Positions 43,611 through 54,194 of a stretch of DNA of 64,000 nt are shown here, piece after piece. The stretch spans positions 39,902-103,901 of the forward strand of contig NW_027555031.1 in assembly GCF_964656455.1 (NCBI RefSeq), read 5' to 3'. Position numbers and translations under genes: made by a program. Numbering within the stretch: position 1 is the stretch's first letter; each line of letters begins with the position of its first letter. The stretch is from Halichoerus grypus. Its lineage: Eukaryota > Chordata > Mammalia > Carnivora > Phocidae. The notes beneath the pieces were generated by a model. The model saw only the letters and a program-made list of their open reading frames with translations. It had not been told where the DNA came from and ran no database searches.

Positions 43611-44155
43611 GTCTAATCTTTCTCTTAAGACCACTCTCTTTACAGGAGCATCCCTTCCCCTGCCCCCAACCCCAACCCCAGCTGCAGAACCATTCCTCAG
43701 GGACAGATGGGCTTCAGAGCTGGCTTCATTAGAGCTCTAAGAGTACATTTCACAGCTTGGAAAGCTCAATCTCTACTGAGCCAGAAACCTGGCATCACCT
43801 TTGCCTCCCCTTTCTCCCTCCCCATCACCCCCCTCACCCAGCATCCAAATCCCACTGCCACTGACAGTGTATGTAACCTTGGGATGAGTCCTGAGCTCAG
43901 GTGGCATGGTCAGACATGAGCTGTGGCAGGCTCACTGTGGCTACCTATGGACATTGCATTCAAAAGGGATAAAACTAAAGGCCATTGCTGAAACCCAGGC
44001 AAGAGATGGTGAGGATGTGATGATATGGCTCCTGACAGCTTCTGAAAGTTCTGATGGAGCTGTCACACTACCCAGCATCAACCAGGAGAGAAGGCAGGGA
44101 TAAAATGATCATGAGCCAATGCCAGACCGAGATTGGCCCTCATGTCCTCACCATC
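43611..44155. other. Unique sequence
   Basis: No gene or clear repeat recognised. Confidence 0.35.
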
Positions 44156-44159
44156 TTTT

Positions 44160-44760
44160 GCCTGGGTTTCAGCAATACCCTTCCAGCCTTTAGTCCTATC
44201 TTCTTCAAATCTAACATCCATAGGTAGCTACAGCAAGCCTTCCAAAGCTCACATCTGATCATGCCACCTGGGCTCAGTAGTCATCAAGGGCTCCTCCATG
44301 AATGATGTCTAAACTCCTTGGTGCCATCCTGCCTGATTAGGCCCAGGCTTATTTCTTTAGCATCATATCTCTCTTCGACTTACATAGAGTAAAATCTTCA
44401 GCTATATTGAACTCCTAGAGTTCAACTTCTTTCTTTCACCACCAAGCTTTTGCATGTGCAATTTCTTCTTTCTAGAACACCCCTACCCCTTGTTCATCTG
44501 ACTAATCCCACCTCATCCTTGCACTCTCAGCTTAAACATTGTTTCCTCTAGAAAGCCTCCCTGGTTCCCCAAGTCCTGAATAGGTTCACCTGCCAGGATC
44601 TGCACAGCACCCTGTACCCCTCTATCATGGTGCTATAATCATATTTGCCTGTTGGCTCATCTGCTTTCCCTACTAGATGGGGAACTCCTTAATTCAGGAG
44701 AAATCTCTCTCTCCTGTATTGTGTCTGGAACATGGAATACATTTCATCCATGTGCAATGA
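44160..44760 (+). mobile_element. L2 3' portion
   Basis: Sense: cttccaaagctcacatctgatcatgcc, catcaagggctcctcc, cttttgcatgtgcaatttcttc, cttaaacattgtttcctctagaaagcctcc, ctactagatggggaactcc. Confidence 0.75.
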
Positions 44761-45291
44761 CAAAACACCCAGTGCTTTGCATCAAGGCCCATGGTGGTGA
44801 GGGTCCTGTTTGACCCTATCGAGTGAGCAACCCTTGACTCATGCTACTGGGTCCCTTTCAGGAGGAGACAATGATGAAGGAAAAACCATCTGGCTCATCC
44901 CTCTCCATTTCAGACACAGTGTCCTATGTATAGAGACCTCCTCTCTTCTCTCTCCTTCACCAGCTCTCCATAGAGCTGCCCCCTTTCCAAAACATGACCC
45001 CCACTTTGCCAAAGAACATCCCACCCACCCTCAATCCCAAGAGATTTTGTTTGTTTTGCTAAACCTCCTTTACTTCTCTGGAGCAAAAAGGAGTGTTTTT
45101 GTTTTGTTTTTTACATCACCCAACGTGGGATCGATATCAGACTCTCCATGGAGGTCCATTTTGCGCCCCTACTTACACACCATCCGGAGCCCGCAAAAGG
45201 GGACTGGGCCCCAGCCTAGCCAAGTGATAAAACAGCCAGCCACTTTTCTCTGCCCACAGTAGTGTCAGGGGCCAACCAGTCTTGGCCTGAT

Positions 45292-45355
45292 GGGCGGGGC
45301 GGGGGGACCATCTCCACAAAGCCCTCTTTCTCTGGCCATTTCTGCATTATATAGA
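45292..45355 (+). promoter_or_regulatory. GC-box plus TATA-like pair
   Basis: gggcggggcgggggg (45292-45306) is a strong SP1/KLF-type box. attatatagaa (45346-45355) is a TATA-like element about 45 bp downstream. No CpG island or transcript evidence. It could be chance in GC-rich DNA. Confidence 0.25.
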
Positions 45356-45368
45356 ATTCCCAGGGAGG

Positions 45369-45397
45369 GGCCTTGGTCTGGCTCCTCAACCAAGGCC
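45369..45397. repeat. 9-bp perfect inverted repeat, 11-nt loop
   Basis: ggccttggt ... accaaggcc, just downstream of the TATA-like element. Confidence 0.9.
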
Positions 45398-46144
45398 AAA
45401 GGGTTCCCCAGGCCCCACCCAGTTTCTCAATGTGGGAACCACCCAGCTGGCCGCCTCCCTGGCTCACAAGCTGCAGAGAGAAAGAAAAGGGCTCTTGAGA
45501 GTGGCTTTGAGTTCCCACGCAGGAAGGTGCCAGCTTGAGACAGCGTGGCTTTGTGCTTGACAGAATCTGTCTTCTTACCAGGCAGAGGGAAATCATGTCC
45601 TGTGGAGGGATCAGAAGGACCCGTGAGGATGATGGGGCCATTCCTGCCCCAAGCAGCAAACTGGAAACATACCTGCTTTTAGGGGGAGAAGACTCCTGAC
45701 CCAAAACGTAACTCTAAGAAAGGTTCCTCCCGGCCTTCTCCAAGACAACCAAAATTTCTCTCAAACCCCACACACCAGAGTTTCTCTACTTTAATAACTG
45801 TTCATTCAGAAAATAGCCTCAAACTAAAAAATACCATACATCTTAATTTTGTTCCTAATCGACAAATATTTAAAGATAGAGAGCCCCGTAGATGGGCAAG
45901 ATACTGTGTATAATAGGGCTTATGCAGACCTTTTTTCATAAGTACAGCACCTCAGGGGTCTACAGATTGCACTTTGCTTTCAGCCACTAGAAGACACAGG
46001 CTATGGCAAATGGGAGAGCAAAAGTAAAGGAGAGTAGAAAATCCAAGACATTTGTTTGGACCTTCATCATCATTACTTTTCTCTGTATCAACTACTGTTC
46101 TCTAGAATTTTAGGCTCAAAACTTCAGACAGTTCCCAATTTGTC

Positions 46145-46560
46145 ATTTAGATATGGACATTTAGAACTTGTAAGGGACACATGAGATCGTCCAATCCAGC
46201 AAACTGATGATTCATGGTCCACCATATGTGTGTGAGTGTATGAGTGGGGGTGTAAGTTGTGTGAGAGTAAGGACATGTGAGTGAATGTGTCAATGTGTGT
46301 ATGGGTGTGAGGATGTTTGTTTTTATAGGGAATGGAAAGAAGACCTAGTGAGGATCCCCAACACCCTAACCAATACCCCAAGAACCTCTGTAAATTAAAA
46401 AAACTTTGAAAACAATGGAGCAAATTCAAGCTAATTTAACCTCATCACTTAACAAATGTGGAAACTGTGACCTGCTGAAGAAAGGGTTGTGCCAAAGAGT
46501 TTTATGTTGTCAGGGCTAGAAACCAGGTCTCCTGGCTTCCACCTGGTCCACCATGCTTTG
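46145..46560 (-). mobile_element. MIR split by a TG-rich insertion
   Basis: First part gatcgtccaatccagc (to about 46205), second part aacaaatgtggaaactgtgacc...gaaaccaggtctcctgg (46438-46560). Between them is a degenerate tgtgtgag/gagtg repeat at 46225-46325, then unassigned DNA. Confidence 0.55.
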
Positions 46561-46996
46561 CTCCATTACCAGAAGAATTACTCTCACCATTCTTGAACAT
46601 CTGTAGTGTTCACATAAGGGGTATGCTGTCCAGTTTCATCTTTTTAGAAAGTGTGCCCATTCGCTTATGCCCTTCTACTCCCCACTCCCTATACTTATTT
46701 CATTGCTCCAAATATTTATCTCATCATTCATTATGAAAGTAACACATACTCTGTTTTATAAAATTCAGTCTCCACATTGTATGAAATCCACACACACACA
46801 TTCTGCAGGAGCAGTTCTCTTACACAGCATGCTTTCTGGCAACAACTGATTTGTCTCCAGGGAGAGCAGCTGAACCAAGATGGGCCAGTCAGGGTTTTTC
46901 CCTGAGAGTACTGACAACAGAATGGAGAAAGAGAGTCATCCCTTTCTGCTCTAAGCTGCTAAACTTGTGTTAAGAGTCAGTCTATAGCAAGAGATT
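46561..46996. other. Unassigned, part old L1-like
   Basis: 46690-46760 (atctcatcattcattatgaaagtaac) resembles a reversed L1M tail. The rest is unassigned. Confidence 0.3.
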
Positions 46997-47011
46997 GAAT
47001 CTGAAATACAG
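46997..47011. repeat. TSD of SINE (left)
   Basis: gaatctgaaatacag, repeated exactly at 47216-47230. Confidence 0.95.
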
Positions 47012-47215
47012 GGGCACCTGGGTGGCTCAGATGGTTGGGCATCTGCCTTCGGCTCAGGTCATGATCCCAGGATCCTGGGATCAAGCCCTGCATTGGGGTC
47101 CCTGCTCAGCAGGGAGCCTACTTCTCCCTCTCCCTCTGCTGCTGCCGCTCCCCCTGCTTGTGCCCTCTCTCTCTCTCTGTCAAATTAATAAATAAAATCT
47201 TAAAAAAAAAAAAAA
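47012..47215 (+). mobile_element. SINEC
   Basis: Complete sense SINE with gggcacctgggtggctcag, ggtcatgatcccaggatcc, a ctgctgctgccgctccccctgc segment, (CT)n, attaataaataaaatc and an A tail. 15-bp perfect TSD. Confidence 0.97.
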
Positions 47216-47230
47216 GAATCTGAAATACAG

Positions 47231-48630
47231 AGAAGTAGGGTTAAGAGACATGGAGAAACGCTGTTTCCAGCTTTTCTAAGGCCCAGTTTTGTCTCTGGGC
47301 ATTCTGTAACTTGAATGCTTAATCTTCCCTTGGATTTTGTGAACCAGTACATTCTCCTCTGCACTTAAATTAATTGATTAAAGTGAGGTCTCTCCACCCT
47401 GGTAACCCAAAGCCAAAGAACAAGAGTGTAACCATATCCCTTCAGCCTTTTTGTCATTAACTTCCCAAATCTCCATTCTCCCTTTAATTAAATGTATTTT
47501 TCTATAAAAAGTCAATGCATGTGGTAGAGCTGTATTTAGTTCTAACTTCTAGGTAAGGAACAGGACAACTTAGAAGCACATAATAAAACAGAGGAAAAAG
47601 TGGAAATAAAACAAGTCTTCTATCAATTCAGACTTTTTCAAAGAAACCATGATGATGTCAATTAATTGGTATGAGTAACAGAGAGCCAAAACATTATGCC
47701 TTAAAATATGGTGAAGGTTTAATTTTCTTGTGCATTCAGGTCCAAAAGTAGGCAGTCCACGTCTGGATGGCCCTGCTCCATGCAGACTTGAGGACTCAAC
47801 TCCTTCTAGCTTATTGCCTTCACTCCCTTCTTTGTTTCCTTATCTGCAAATTGTAGCTATTGAAGTATTATGGCCTAAGATGGCTGTTTCTGTCTCTGCC
47901 ATCACATCTGCATTTCAGCCAGCAAGAAGGAGAAAAGGCTGAAGAGGGAAAAAATATTTGTGTCATCTCCCCCTTAAGGAACTTTCTCAGAGGCTGTCAT
48001 ATGACACTTCCACTTAAATCTCACTTGTCAGAACATGGTCGTCTGGCCACATCAAATTTGAAAGGAGCCTGGGAAATATATCCTTGAGTCTGGGAAGCCA
48101 TATATACAACTATCAATTAGTTCTTTAACCATGGAAGAAGAGGAGACTGGATATTAGAAAACAATGTGCCCACCATTATTGTTATCATTTTTACTTTTAA
48201 CAGTTCTACCATTTTTCTAGTGGTTATTCCAGCTGTTGCAAGTGGAAACGGTGGTTTTCTCAGAACCTGTTCTCCTTTCTCCACTGTCTTCTTTGCACTT
48301 AATGTTTATGACTCCAAACTAGTGGTTTGCAGAGATGGGGAGAGTAGAATGAACCTCACTTGGAGGTTGGGGCCAAGTGGTTCTGTTAGAGAATTCTGGA
48401 ACAGAACCTATGGTTCACTTTGTCTTTTTCCCAAAGAATTTTGGCCCTAACCCTAGCCAGCCTGCTGGCTCACAAGAGATGACAAGCTAGAAAGTGTGAA
48501 TGACTCAGTTCCTACTCATGCTACTCCCACCCCCATTTTATTAGAGAAATATCTTCTGACAGGACCTTCATAAGGGCAGGTCTGATCCACTCATCATGTG
48601 TTTATTTATTCAACACATAGTTTTTGGAGG
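47231..48630. other. Unassigned sequence
   Basis: No gene recognised. 47660-48100 (gtgaaggtttaattttcttgtg, atggctgtttctgtctctgcc, gctgtcatatgacac) may be an old interspersed repeat, not named. Confidence 0.3.
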
Positions 48631-48634
48631 AAAG

Positions 48635-48842
48635 ATGGTGGTTAAAAGGACTAGCTCTAGAGTCTAAACTACCTGGTTTCAAATCCCAGATCTACAAGCC
48701 TGGGGAAATTACTTAACCTTTCTATGACTTGGTATCCTTATCTGAAAAATACAGATTTCTGTACCTGCCTCATAGGACTTTTGAGAAATTATAACAGGTA
48801 ACCCAGATCAGGCATGTAATAGTAAGAGCTCAGTAAATACCA
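48635..48842 (+). mobile_element. MIR
   Basis: ctagctctagagtctaaactacctgg, ttacttaacctttctatg, gcatgtaatagtaagagctcag. Near complete. A SINE landed at its 3' end. Confidence 0.8.
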
Positions 48843-48846
48843 GCTA

Positions 48847-48983
48847 GGGGCGCCTGGGTGGCTCAGTCAGTTAAGTGTCTGCCTTCAGCTCAGGTCATGA
48901 TCCCAGGGTCCTGGGATCGAGCCCTGCATCGGGCTCACTGCTCAGATCTTTAAAAAATCTTTAAAAAAATCTTTAAAAAAAAT
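48847..48983 (+). mobile_element. SINEC lacking its CT-rich region, tail amplified
   Basis: Head and tRNA-like boxes intact to ggctcactgctcag, then directly atctttaaaaaa repeated three times. The usual 70-80 bp CT-rich stretch is missing. TSD aaataccagcta (48835-48846) / aaatgccagcta (48984-48995), 11 of 12. Confidence 0.95.
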
Positions 48984-48995
48984 AAATGCCAGCTA

Positions 48996-49085
48996 TTTAT
49001 CAAGTGCCTACTAGATGTCGGGACTGTGTTAAGAGTGTGGGAAACACAAGAGTGAGTCCTTGCAATTATGTAGTTCCTGGAAACA
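48996..49085 (-). mobile_element. L2 tail fragment
   Basis: ttatcaagtgcctactagatgtcggg and tgcaattatgtagttcctgg resemble the reversed L2 terminus. Confidence 0.45.
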
Positions 49086-49570
49086 TAGGCACCACGAGCT
49101 TGGACCCACTCTGGATTCAGTGGGGGCAACTGGCAGCAACATCTGAGCACTGAGGCCTTTTATGGAACAGAAAGCAAGATCCTGGAAGGCAGAGAGGTCA
49201 TGGGAAACAAAATACCCTACTACCTTTTTCTCTTCCCTGCCCTCCTCCTAAATAAATCACCTAAAGCGTTTTTGTGCGCTGTGCACTGTGTTGGAATGAT
49301 CTTAATTCCATGCCCAGGGAGTCCCTTTACATCAGTTCTGCAAGGGTCTTGTTGCCTCCTTGAAATACCAGCAGCTTCCAGCAGCACCAAAAGCCACAGA
49401 AAGGAAAAAAGGAAGGAGGGAGGGAGAAGAGACAAAGCCAATTGTCATTTTCATTGAAAAGATAATAACAATTAACAATTCCACTTCCAGTGTCCCTTTT
49501 TTCCCCGCAGCCCACAACTGATTACTTAAAAAAAAAAAAAAAAAAAAGCTAATTTAGAATCTTGACATAT
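49086..49570. other. Unique sequence with purine tract and poly(A)
   Basis: Purine-rich 49400-49435 and a 19-nt A run at 49528-49546. No gene recognised. Confidence 0.4.
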
Positions 49571-49574
49571 ACTT

Positions 49575-49690
49575 TATTTTCTGCATCTACGAGGTGATTT
49601 TTCAAACATTTATCTCATTACTCATTATAAAAGTAATACATGCTTATATAGAATTCAAACACTAAAAAAGAATAAAAGTAAAAAGCAAAT
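49575..49690 (-). mobile_element. L1M 3' end
   Basis: attactcattataaaagtaatacatgc and aaaaaagaataaaagtaaaaagc are the reversed end of an old L1. Confidence 0.55.
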
Positions 49691-50225
49691 GGCACATACA
49701 TACACACAGTAGAGTCACACCAAACACATTTAATATGCTCAGAGGAAAGAGAAGTGGAGAGACACAGAAACAAGAAATTTAAATAGTGCAGGAAGTTCCT
49801 CCCTACTTTCTCTTCAATGAACAAACACTCGAGAGGAGGCCCAAGAAGAGAGATGCATCCCCTTCTGCTCCCACAGGAACTGATAACAATTGAGGAACAT
49901 TTAGTGTTTTACAACACAGTGGGTATTTCTCATGCAGCATAGCCCCCAAATACAGTCTAATAGTTATTTTATCTGGTGGCCAATGGAAAGACAAGAAATC
50001 TGTTCCAATATTGGAGGAAAACATTGAGAGATGATGGAACTTTTATACTGTCTCTTATAGGTGATATTAGGGGTTCTCCGGGGTAATTTTCACCATATGC
50101 ATCATGCTTTAGAACCAAATTCATACAATATGCAACCCCTTCTTCTCTTCCTTCTGTCCTTCCTTCCTTCCCTGCTTCCTTCACTCTTCATGCCCTCTCT
50201 TCCTTTCTTCTTTTCTTTCTTCCAT
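49691..50225. other. Unassigned sequence with (TTCC)n
   Basis: Pyrimidine-rich cttcctt/ctttctt tract at 50135-50240. No gene recognised. Confidence 0.4.
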
Positions 50226-50234
50226 CATTCTTTC

Positions 50235-50600
50235 TTTAATACCAATGAGATAATGCCTTGCATACTATTTGGCAGTTTTCACCTAACAAATATCTTGACA
50301 TATTTTCCCATCAGCATGGAGTAGTCTATAGTACTAAAGTTTATTAAACCAGCCCCTGCTGACAGTACAAAACTGCTATAAAGTCTTGGCACACATATCT
50401 TTGTATACTTGCTCAGGATTTTTGTAGGATAAATTCCTTGAAGTGCATTGCTGGGTCAAAAGGTATGCACATTTTAATTTGCTAAATGGCCAGTTGCCTT
50501 CCAGATATATACCAGTGTGTACTCCGGTGTGTATTCACTTTCTTCCCCATGAGCAGTCATATAAAGGCTCTAACTTGTAGTTTATTTTGTTTAGTTTTCT
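50235..50600 (-). mobile_element. L1M 3' region
   Basis: gcacacatatctttgtatacttgc, gcattgctgggtcaaaaggtatgcac, gccagttgccttccag. Reversed ORF2 end/3' UTR of an old L1. Confidence 0.7.
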
Positions 50601-50884
50601 GGAAGACAGTAGGTCAATCAAGGTGAGGGAAGGTGAAGGTCAGGGAAGGCTTCTAAGAGGATATGACTGTTAAACCAAGCCTTGAAAGATGGCCTGACTT
50701 TTCAACCCAGATAAATGGGCAAAGCACATTCCAGGTAGAGGCTGGAATATGAAGTCAAAGAGGTTCATGGGGCATGGCTGAGTGGTCCATTATATCTGGG
50801 CAAATCATTGACCATAGGTGGTCTATGCCTTAGCTCTCATGGCAGGCTCAGACACTTGAGTAAAATGCACAAAAACATACAGAT

Positions 50885-50899
50885 AAGCAGTTACATTCT
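50885..50899. repeat. TSD of SINE (left)
   Basis: aagcagttacattct, repeated exactly at 51077-51091. Confidence 0.95.
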
Positions 50900-51076
50900 T
50901 TTTTTTTTTTTTAAAGAGAGAGAGAGCACAATGGGAGGGGGGGTGGGCAGAGGGAAAGGGACAAGCAGACACCCCACTGAGCAGGGAACCCAACACAAGG
51001 CTCCCATCCCAGGACCCTGGGATCATGATCTGAGCCAAAAGCAGACCCTTAACCAACGGAGCCACCCAGGGGCCCC
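50900..51076 (-). mobile_element. SINEC
   Basis: Antisense SINE. Poly(T), GA-rich stretch, ccactgagcagggaaccc, gggatcatgatctgagcc, gccacccaggggcccc. 15-bp perfect TSD. Nearly all CpGs decayed. The G-rich gggaggggggg...gggcagaggg region (50934-50957) could form a G-quadruplex. Confidence 0.97.
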
Positions 51077-52180
51077 AAGCAGTTACATTCTAATGGGAGA
51101 AAACAGGCAATCAACAGAACACAAAGCTAACTACATGACATAATAAATGGTGATAAGCCCTATAGGGAACAAAGATGAGAGAATGTGCCTGGGGAGAGGA
51201 ACAGGTTACAGTCTTCAACAGGTGATCAGGGAAGCCCTCATGAGAAAATGACATTTAATAATGACCTGTTGGGGGTGAGGGAGTGAACCTTGCAGATTTC
51301 TGGGGAAAGAGCATTCCACAGAGAAGGTACAGAAGGAGAAAGGCCCAAAGATGGGAGAGACTCTGGTGAAGAGCAAGGAGGTCACATGACTGGAGCAGAG
51401 CCAGCAAATGAAGGGGACAAGTGAGGGCTAAGGTCTTAAAGGCCCCAGGACAGGATGCTGGTAGGCTCTGCAGCCATTATAAAGGTTGGGCTGCTTTTCA
51501 GAGTTACCTGAGAAACCATTGGGAGGTTTTGAGCAGAGGGGTGACATGGTCTGACATATGGTTTAAGGAGATCATTCTGGCTAAAAGAGAGATGAGGGCC
51601 AAAATGGGGAGACCAGTCCAGAAGTTATGGGAATAATCCAGGTGAGTGATGGTAGTGACTTGGACCAAAGCAAGGCAGTGGGGTAGTAGAAAATGGTCAG
51701 GTTCTGGATATATTTTGAAGGCAGAGCCTTTAGGATTTGCCCATGGATTAGACATAAAATGTGAAAGATAAGGAATCAGGACAACTCTAAGGTTTTGACC
51801 TGAGCAACTAGCATGATTAAGCTGCCATTAACTGAGGTGGGGAGCACTTTCGGGGCAGAATTTTGGATCTTAAATGTGTGATTCCTCTTAAACAATGGAG
51901 TGGAGATATCCAATAGGCCATCAGATATGCTAGAAGGAATTCAGGGAGAGGTCAGGGCTAGAAATATAAATAGATGAGTCATTAGCATGTAGATTGTTTT
52001 AAGACCCATCAGACTAGATGACATCACTCAAGGAATGACGTGGACAGAAAAAGAGAAGAGGTCAGAGAACTGACCCCTGAGACACTTTAATGTTACAAAG
52101 TCAGAAAGGTAGAGACTAAGGGAGGTGGAATGTGGGAGGCCAAGCAAAGCAAGTGTTGGATTGACTATTGCTGCTAAGTC

Positions 52181-52196
52181 AAGAAAGATGAGGACT
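52181..52196. repeat. TSD of SINE (left)
   Basis: aagaaagatgaggact, repeated exactly at 52386-52401. The duplicated target is L2 sequence. Confidence 0.95.
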
Positions 52197-52385
52197 GGGT
52201 GCCTGGGTGGCTCAGTTGGTTAAGCGACTGCCTTCAGCTCAGGTCATGATCCCGGAGTCCCGGGATTGAGTCCCACATCGGGCTCCTTGCTCGGCAGGGA
52301 GTCTGCTTCTCCCTCTAACCCTACCCCCTCTTGCGCTCTCTCTCTCTCTCAAATAAATAAATAAAATCTTTAAAAAAAAAAAAAA
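52197..52385 (+). mobile_element. SINEC inside L2
   Basis: Complete sense SINE: gggtgcctgggtggctcag, gttaagcgactgccttc, gtcatgatcccggagtccc, tgctcggcaggg, (CT)n, aataaataaataaaatc and a 16-nt A tail. Several CpGs remain (taagcgac, tcccgg, gctcggc). 16-bp perfect TSD. Confidence 0.97.
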
Positions 52386-52609
52386 AAGAAAGATGAGGAC
52401 TAAAACATTGCCCACTTGATTTTCCCTGGAACACAATGTATTACTTTTAACCAAGTTGGTCAAGCCTCCCTGGCCTTGGATGGAAACCATAGTACTTTGC
52501 ATATCAGCCCCCATGTACTGAGTAGATGGTTTCACTTCCGTAGGAATATCTTATTTCCAAGTCCTAAGGTAGGATTCCTGACAGAAGGAAAAGCACATAT
52601 CATTTGCAG

Positions 52610-52760
52610 GACACTAGACTTAAGAATGGGGTCAGTTGACCTGAGTTCTAGCCCTGGCTTACCCATTTGCACCTTGGTGACCTTGAGACCACCTCTAGCT
52701 CTCAGCTTCTTCAAATGCAATAAGGTGGGTGATGAGCGGAGGAGGGGACCACTGAGATGC
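52610..52760 (+). mobile_element. MIR
   Basis: gacctgagttctagccctgg, caccttggtgaccttgag, cttcttcaaatgcaataagg. Sense. Confidence 0.65.
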
Positions 52761-53695
52761 TCTTCGTATCCGCTACTCAAAGCTATAATTCAAAGACACT
52801 TCCCTCTCTCTCAGTCCAGGCTGGCTACATAATTGCAGGGTTCTTTGTTCAAAATGCAGGAAAAATGTACCATTGAAGGTACTAAAACAAAACTTTTCCT
52901 TTCTTCCATGATCTCTCTAACTTATGGGGGTTTTTTTAACTTGCTATTTAATACCATTCTAACTACAAATGTTAATAAACAAATTTTTAAATTATTAACA
53001 AGAATTTTACCACTTGCTTTTAGATTGTGCAATGCCAACTTTATATGAAAATACAAGAGCACTTAGCTCATATGCAGAATCAATGAAATGACACAATTCA
53101 TATTTCATAGCTTACACATGCATATGTATATATGTGGACGAATAGTGGAAATGCAGCACAAAACTAACTCAGCTGTTTTACTCCACTTCTCAGTATGCAT
53201 GCATTCTACCAACATTCTCTACTTTTAGCTGACTGTTGAGTAAGGAAGGGCTAGAAAAAGGAACTCTGGGTTGCCTTATCTTTTCCTTTCCTTCTGTGTT
53301 ATCATTTTCAGCAGAAGTTGTTGGCCAGTAGGAAAGACGATGAGAGGATTTCTCAGTTGTTTTTCTTAGAAGACCATTGTCTTCTTTCTGCATTGGAAGC
53401 AAATGCCGGTTCACACAGCAAGCATGGCCTCTCAGGGCTGTCAGCACTCCCTACTTTATTCAGCTGTAGATGTCACACACGTAGCTTGTACTCACTTTGA
53501 GTCTCACTGAACTCTCATGCATCACAGGTCCACTGGGACTCTGTTCTCATGCGGCATCAAGGAGGCTGTCTATGAAGGGGATGGCAAGGAACAGCGGTGG
53601 ACATGTGCATGCACATAGGCCCCTTTGCTAATGTATGTGCTCTATTGTCACCACCTACTCTACACAAATTCAAAGGTGAGATTATTAAGAACTTC
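52761..53695. other. Unique sequence
   Basis: AT-rich 52900-53120, otherwise mixed. No gene or clear repeat recognised. Confidence 0.35.
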
Positions 53696-53699
53696 AAAG

Positions 53700-53975
53700 T
53701 GGCCACAGCAGAGACCTAAACCAAACATGGAGCCCTTCTGAGTGTGGGGCTCTGCGCACCTGCCCAGGACACACATCCAGGAAGCCTACCCTACTGTCAG
53801 TCTCCCTCTGCAAACACCATCATGGCACAGATAGCACTGCCCATGAGGTTTCCGTTACCTTGTCTGTCTTCCGCCTTTAGACTGTAAGGCATTTGGCTCT
53901 AGGTTCTAGTACCAGTACCTAGTCCAGTGCATAGTAGGTACACATCAAATGTTTGTGGGATGAGTATTACAGTAA
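53700..53975 (+). mobile_element. L2 3' end
   Basis: cgttaccttgtctgtcttccgcc, tagactgtaaggcatttgg, tccagtgcatagtaggtac. Sense, decayed. Confidence 0.6.
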
Positions 53976-54124
53976 GAACAAGTCATTCTGTAATACCTAG
54001 CCCTTGACCACAAGTGGATCTTTTCCTTGACAGTTCCATTTCCCCTCATTTTATCCATTCAGCATCTTCAGAAGCTCGCAGTCTGGAGGAAGAATAGACA
54101 TTGAAACAGAAAATTCATTCATCC

Positions 54125-54190
54125 ATTCATGCCATAAGGGAGCAGCACAGCACCTGGCACACATCACATGTTCAATGAATATTTGTCATA
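54125..54190 (+). mobile_element. L2 terminus
   Basis: agcacctggcacacatcacatgttcaatgaatatttg, the last 50-60 bases of a sense L2. Confidence 0.6.
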
Positions 54191-54194
54191 AGTA

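Larger units (their letters stand above)
44765..45720. other. Unique GC-rich block
   Basis: No repeat recognised. Open frames of 150 aa (plus, 44810-45262) and 162 aa (minus, 45216-45704) overlap each other and match no family known to me. Contains the GC-box/TATA-like pair and a hairpin described separately. Confidence 0.4.
51120..52440 (-). mobile_element. L2 with reverse-transcriptase region, SINE inside
   Basis: About 1.1 kb of antisense L2. Landmarks in order on plus: gggaaagagcattcc, accattgggaggttttgagc, ggatatattttgaaggcag, gagcaactagcatg...aactgaggtggg, gagtcattagcatgtagattg (complement of the YADD-motif area of L2 RT) and gaactgacccctgagacac (complement of the VPQGSVLGP area). Multiple frame breaks. 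Confidence 0.8.

Noticed and set aside
50135..50240. Pyrimidine tract as a functional element
   Set aside because: Ordinary (TTCC)n/(CTTT)n low complexity.
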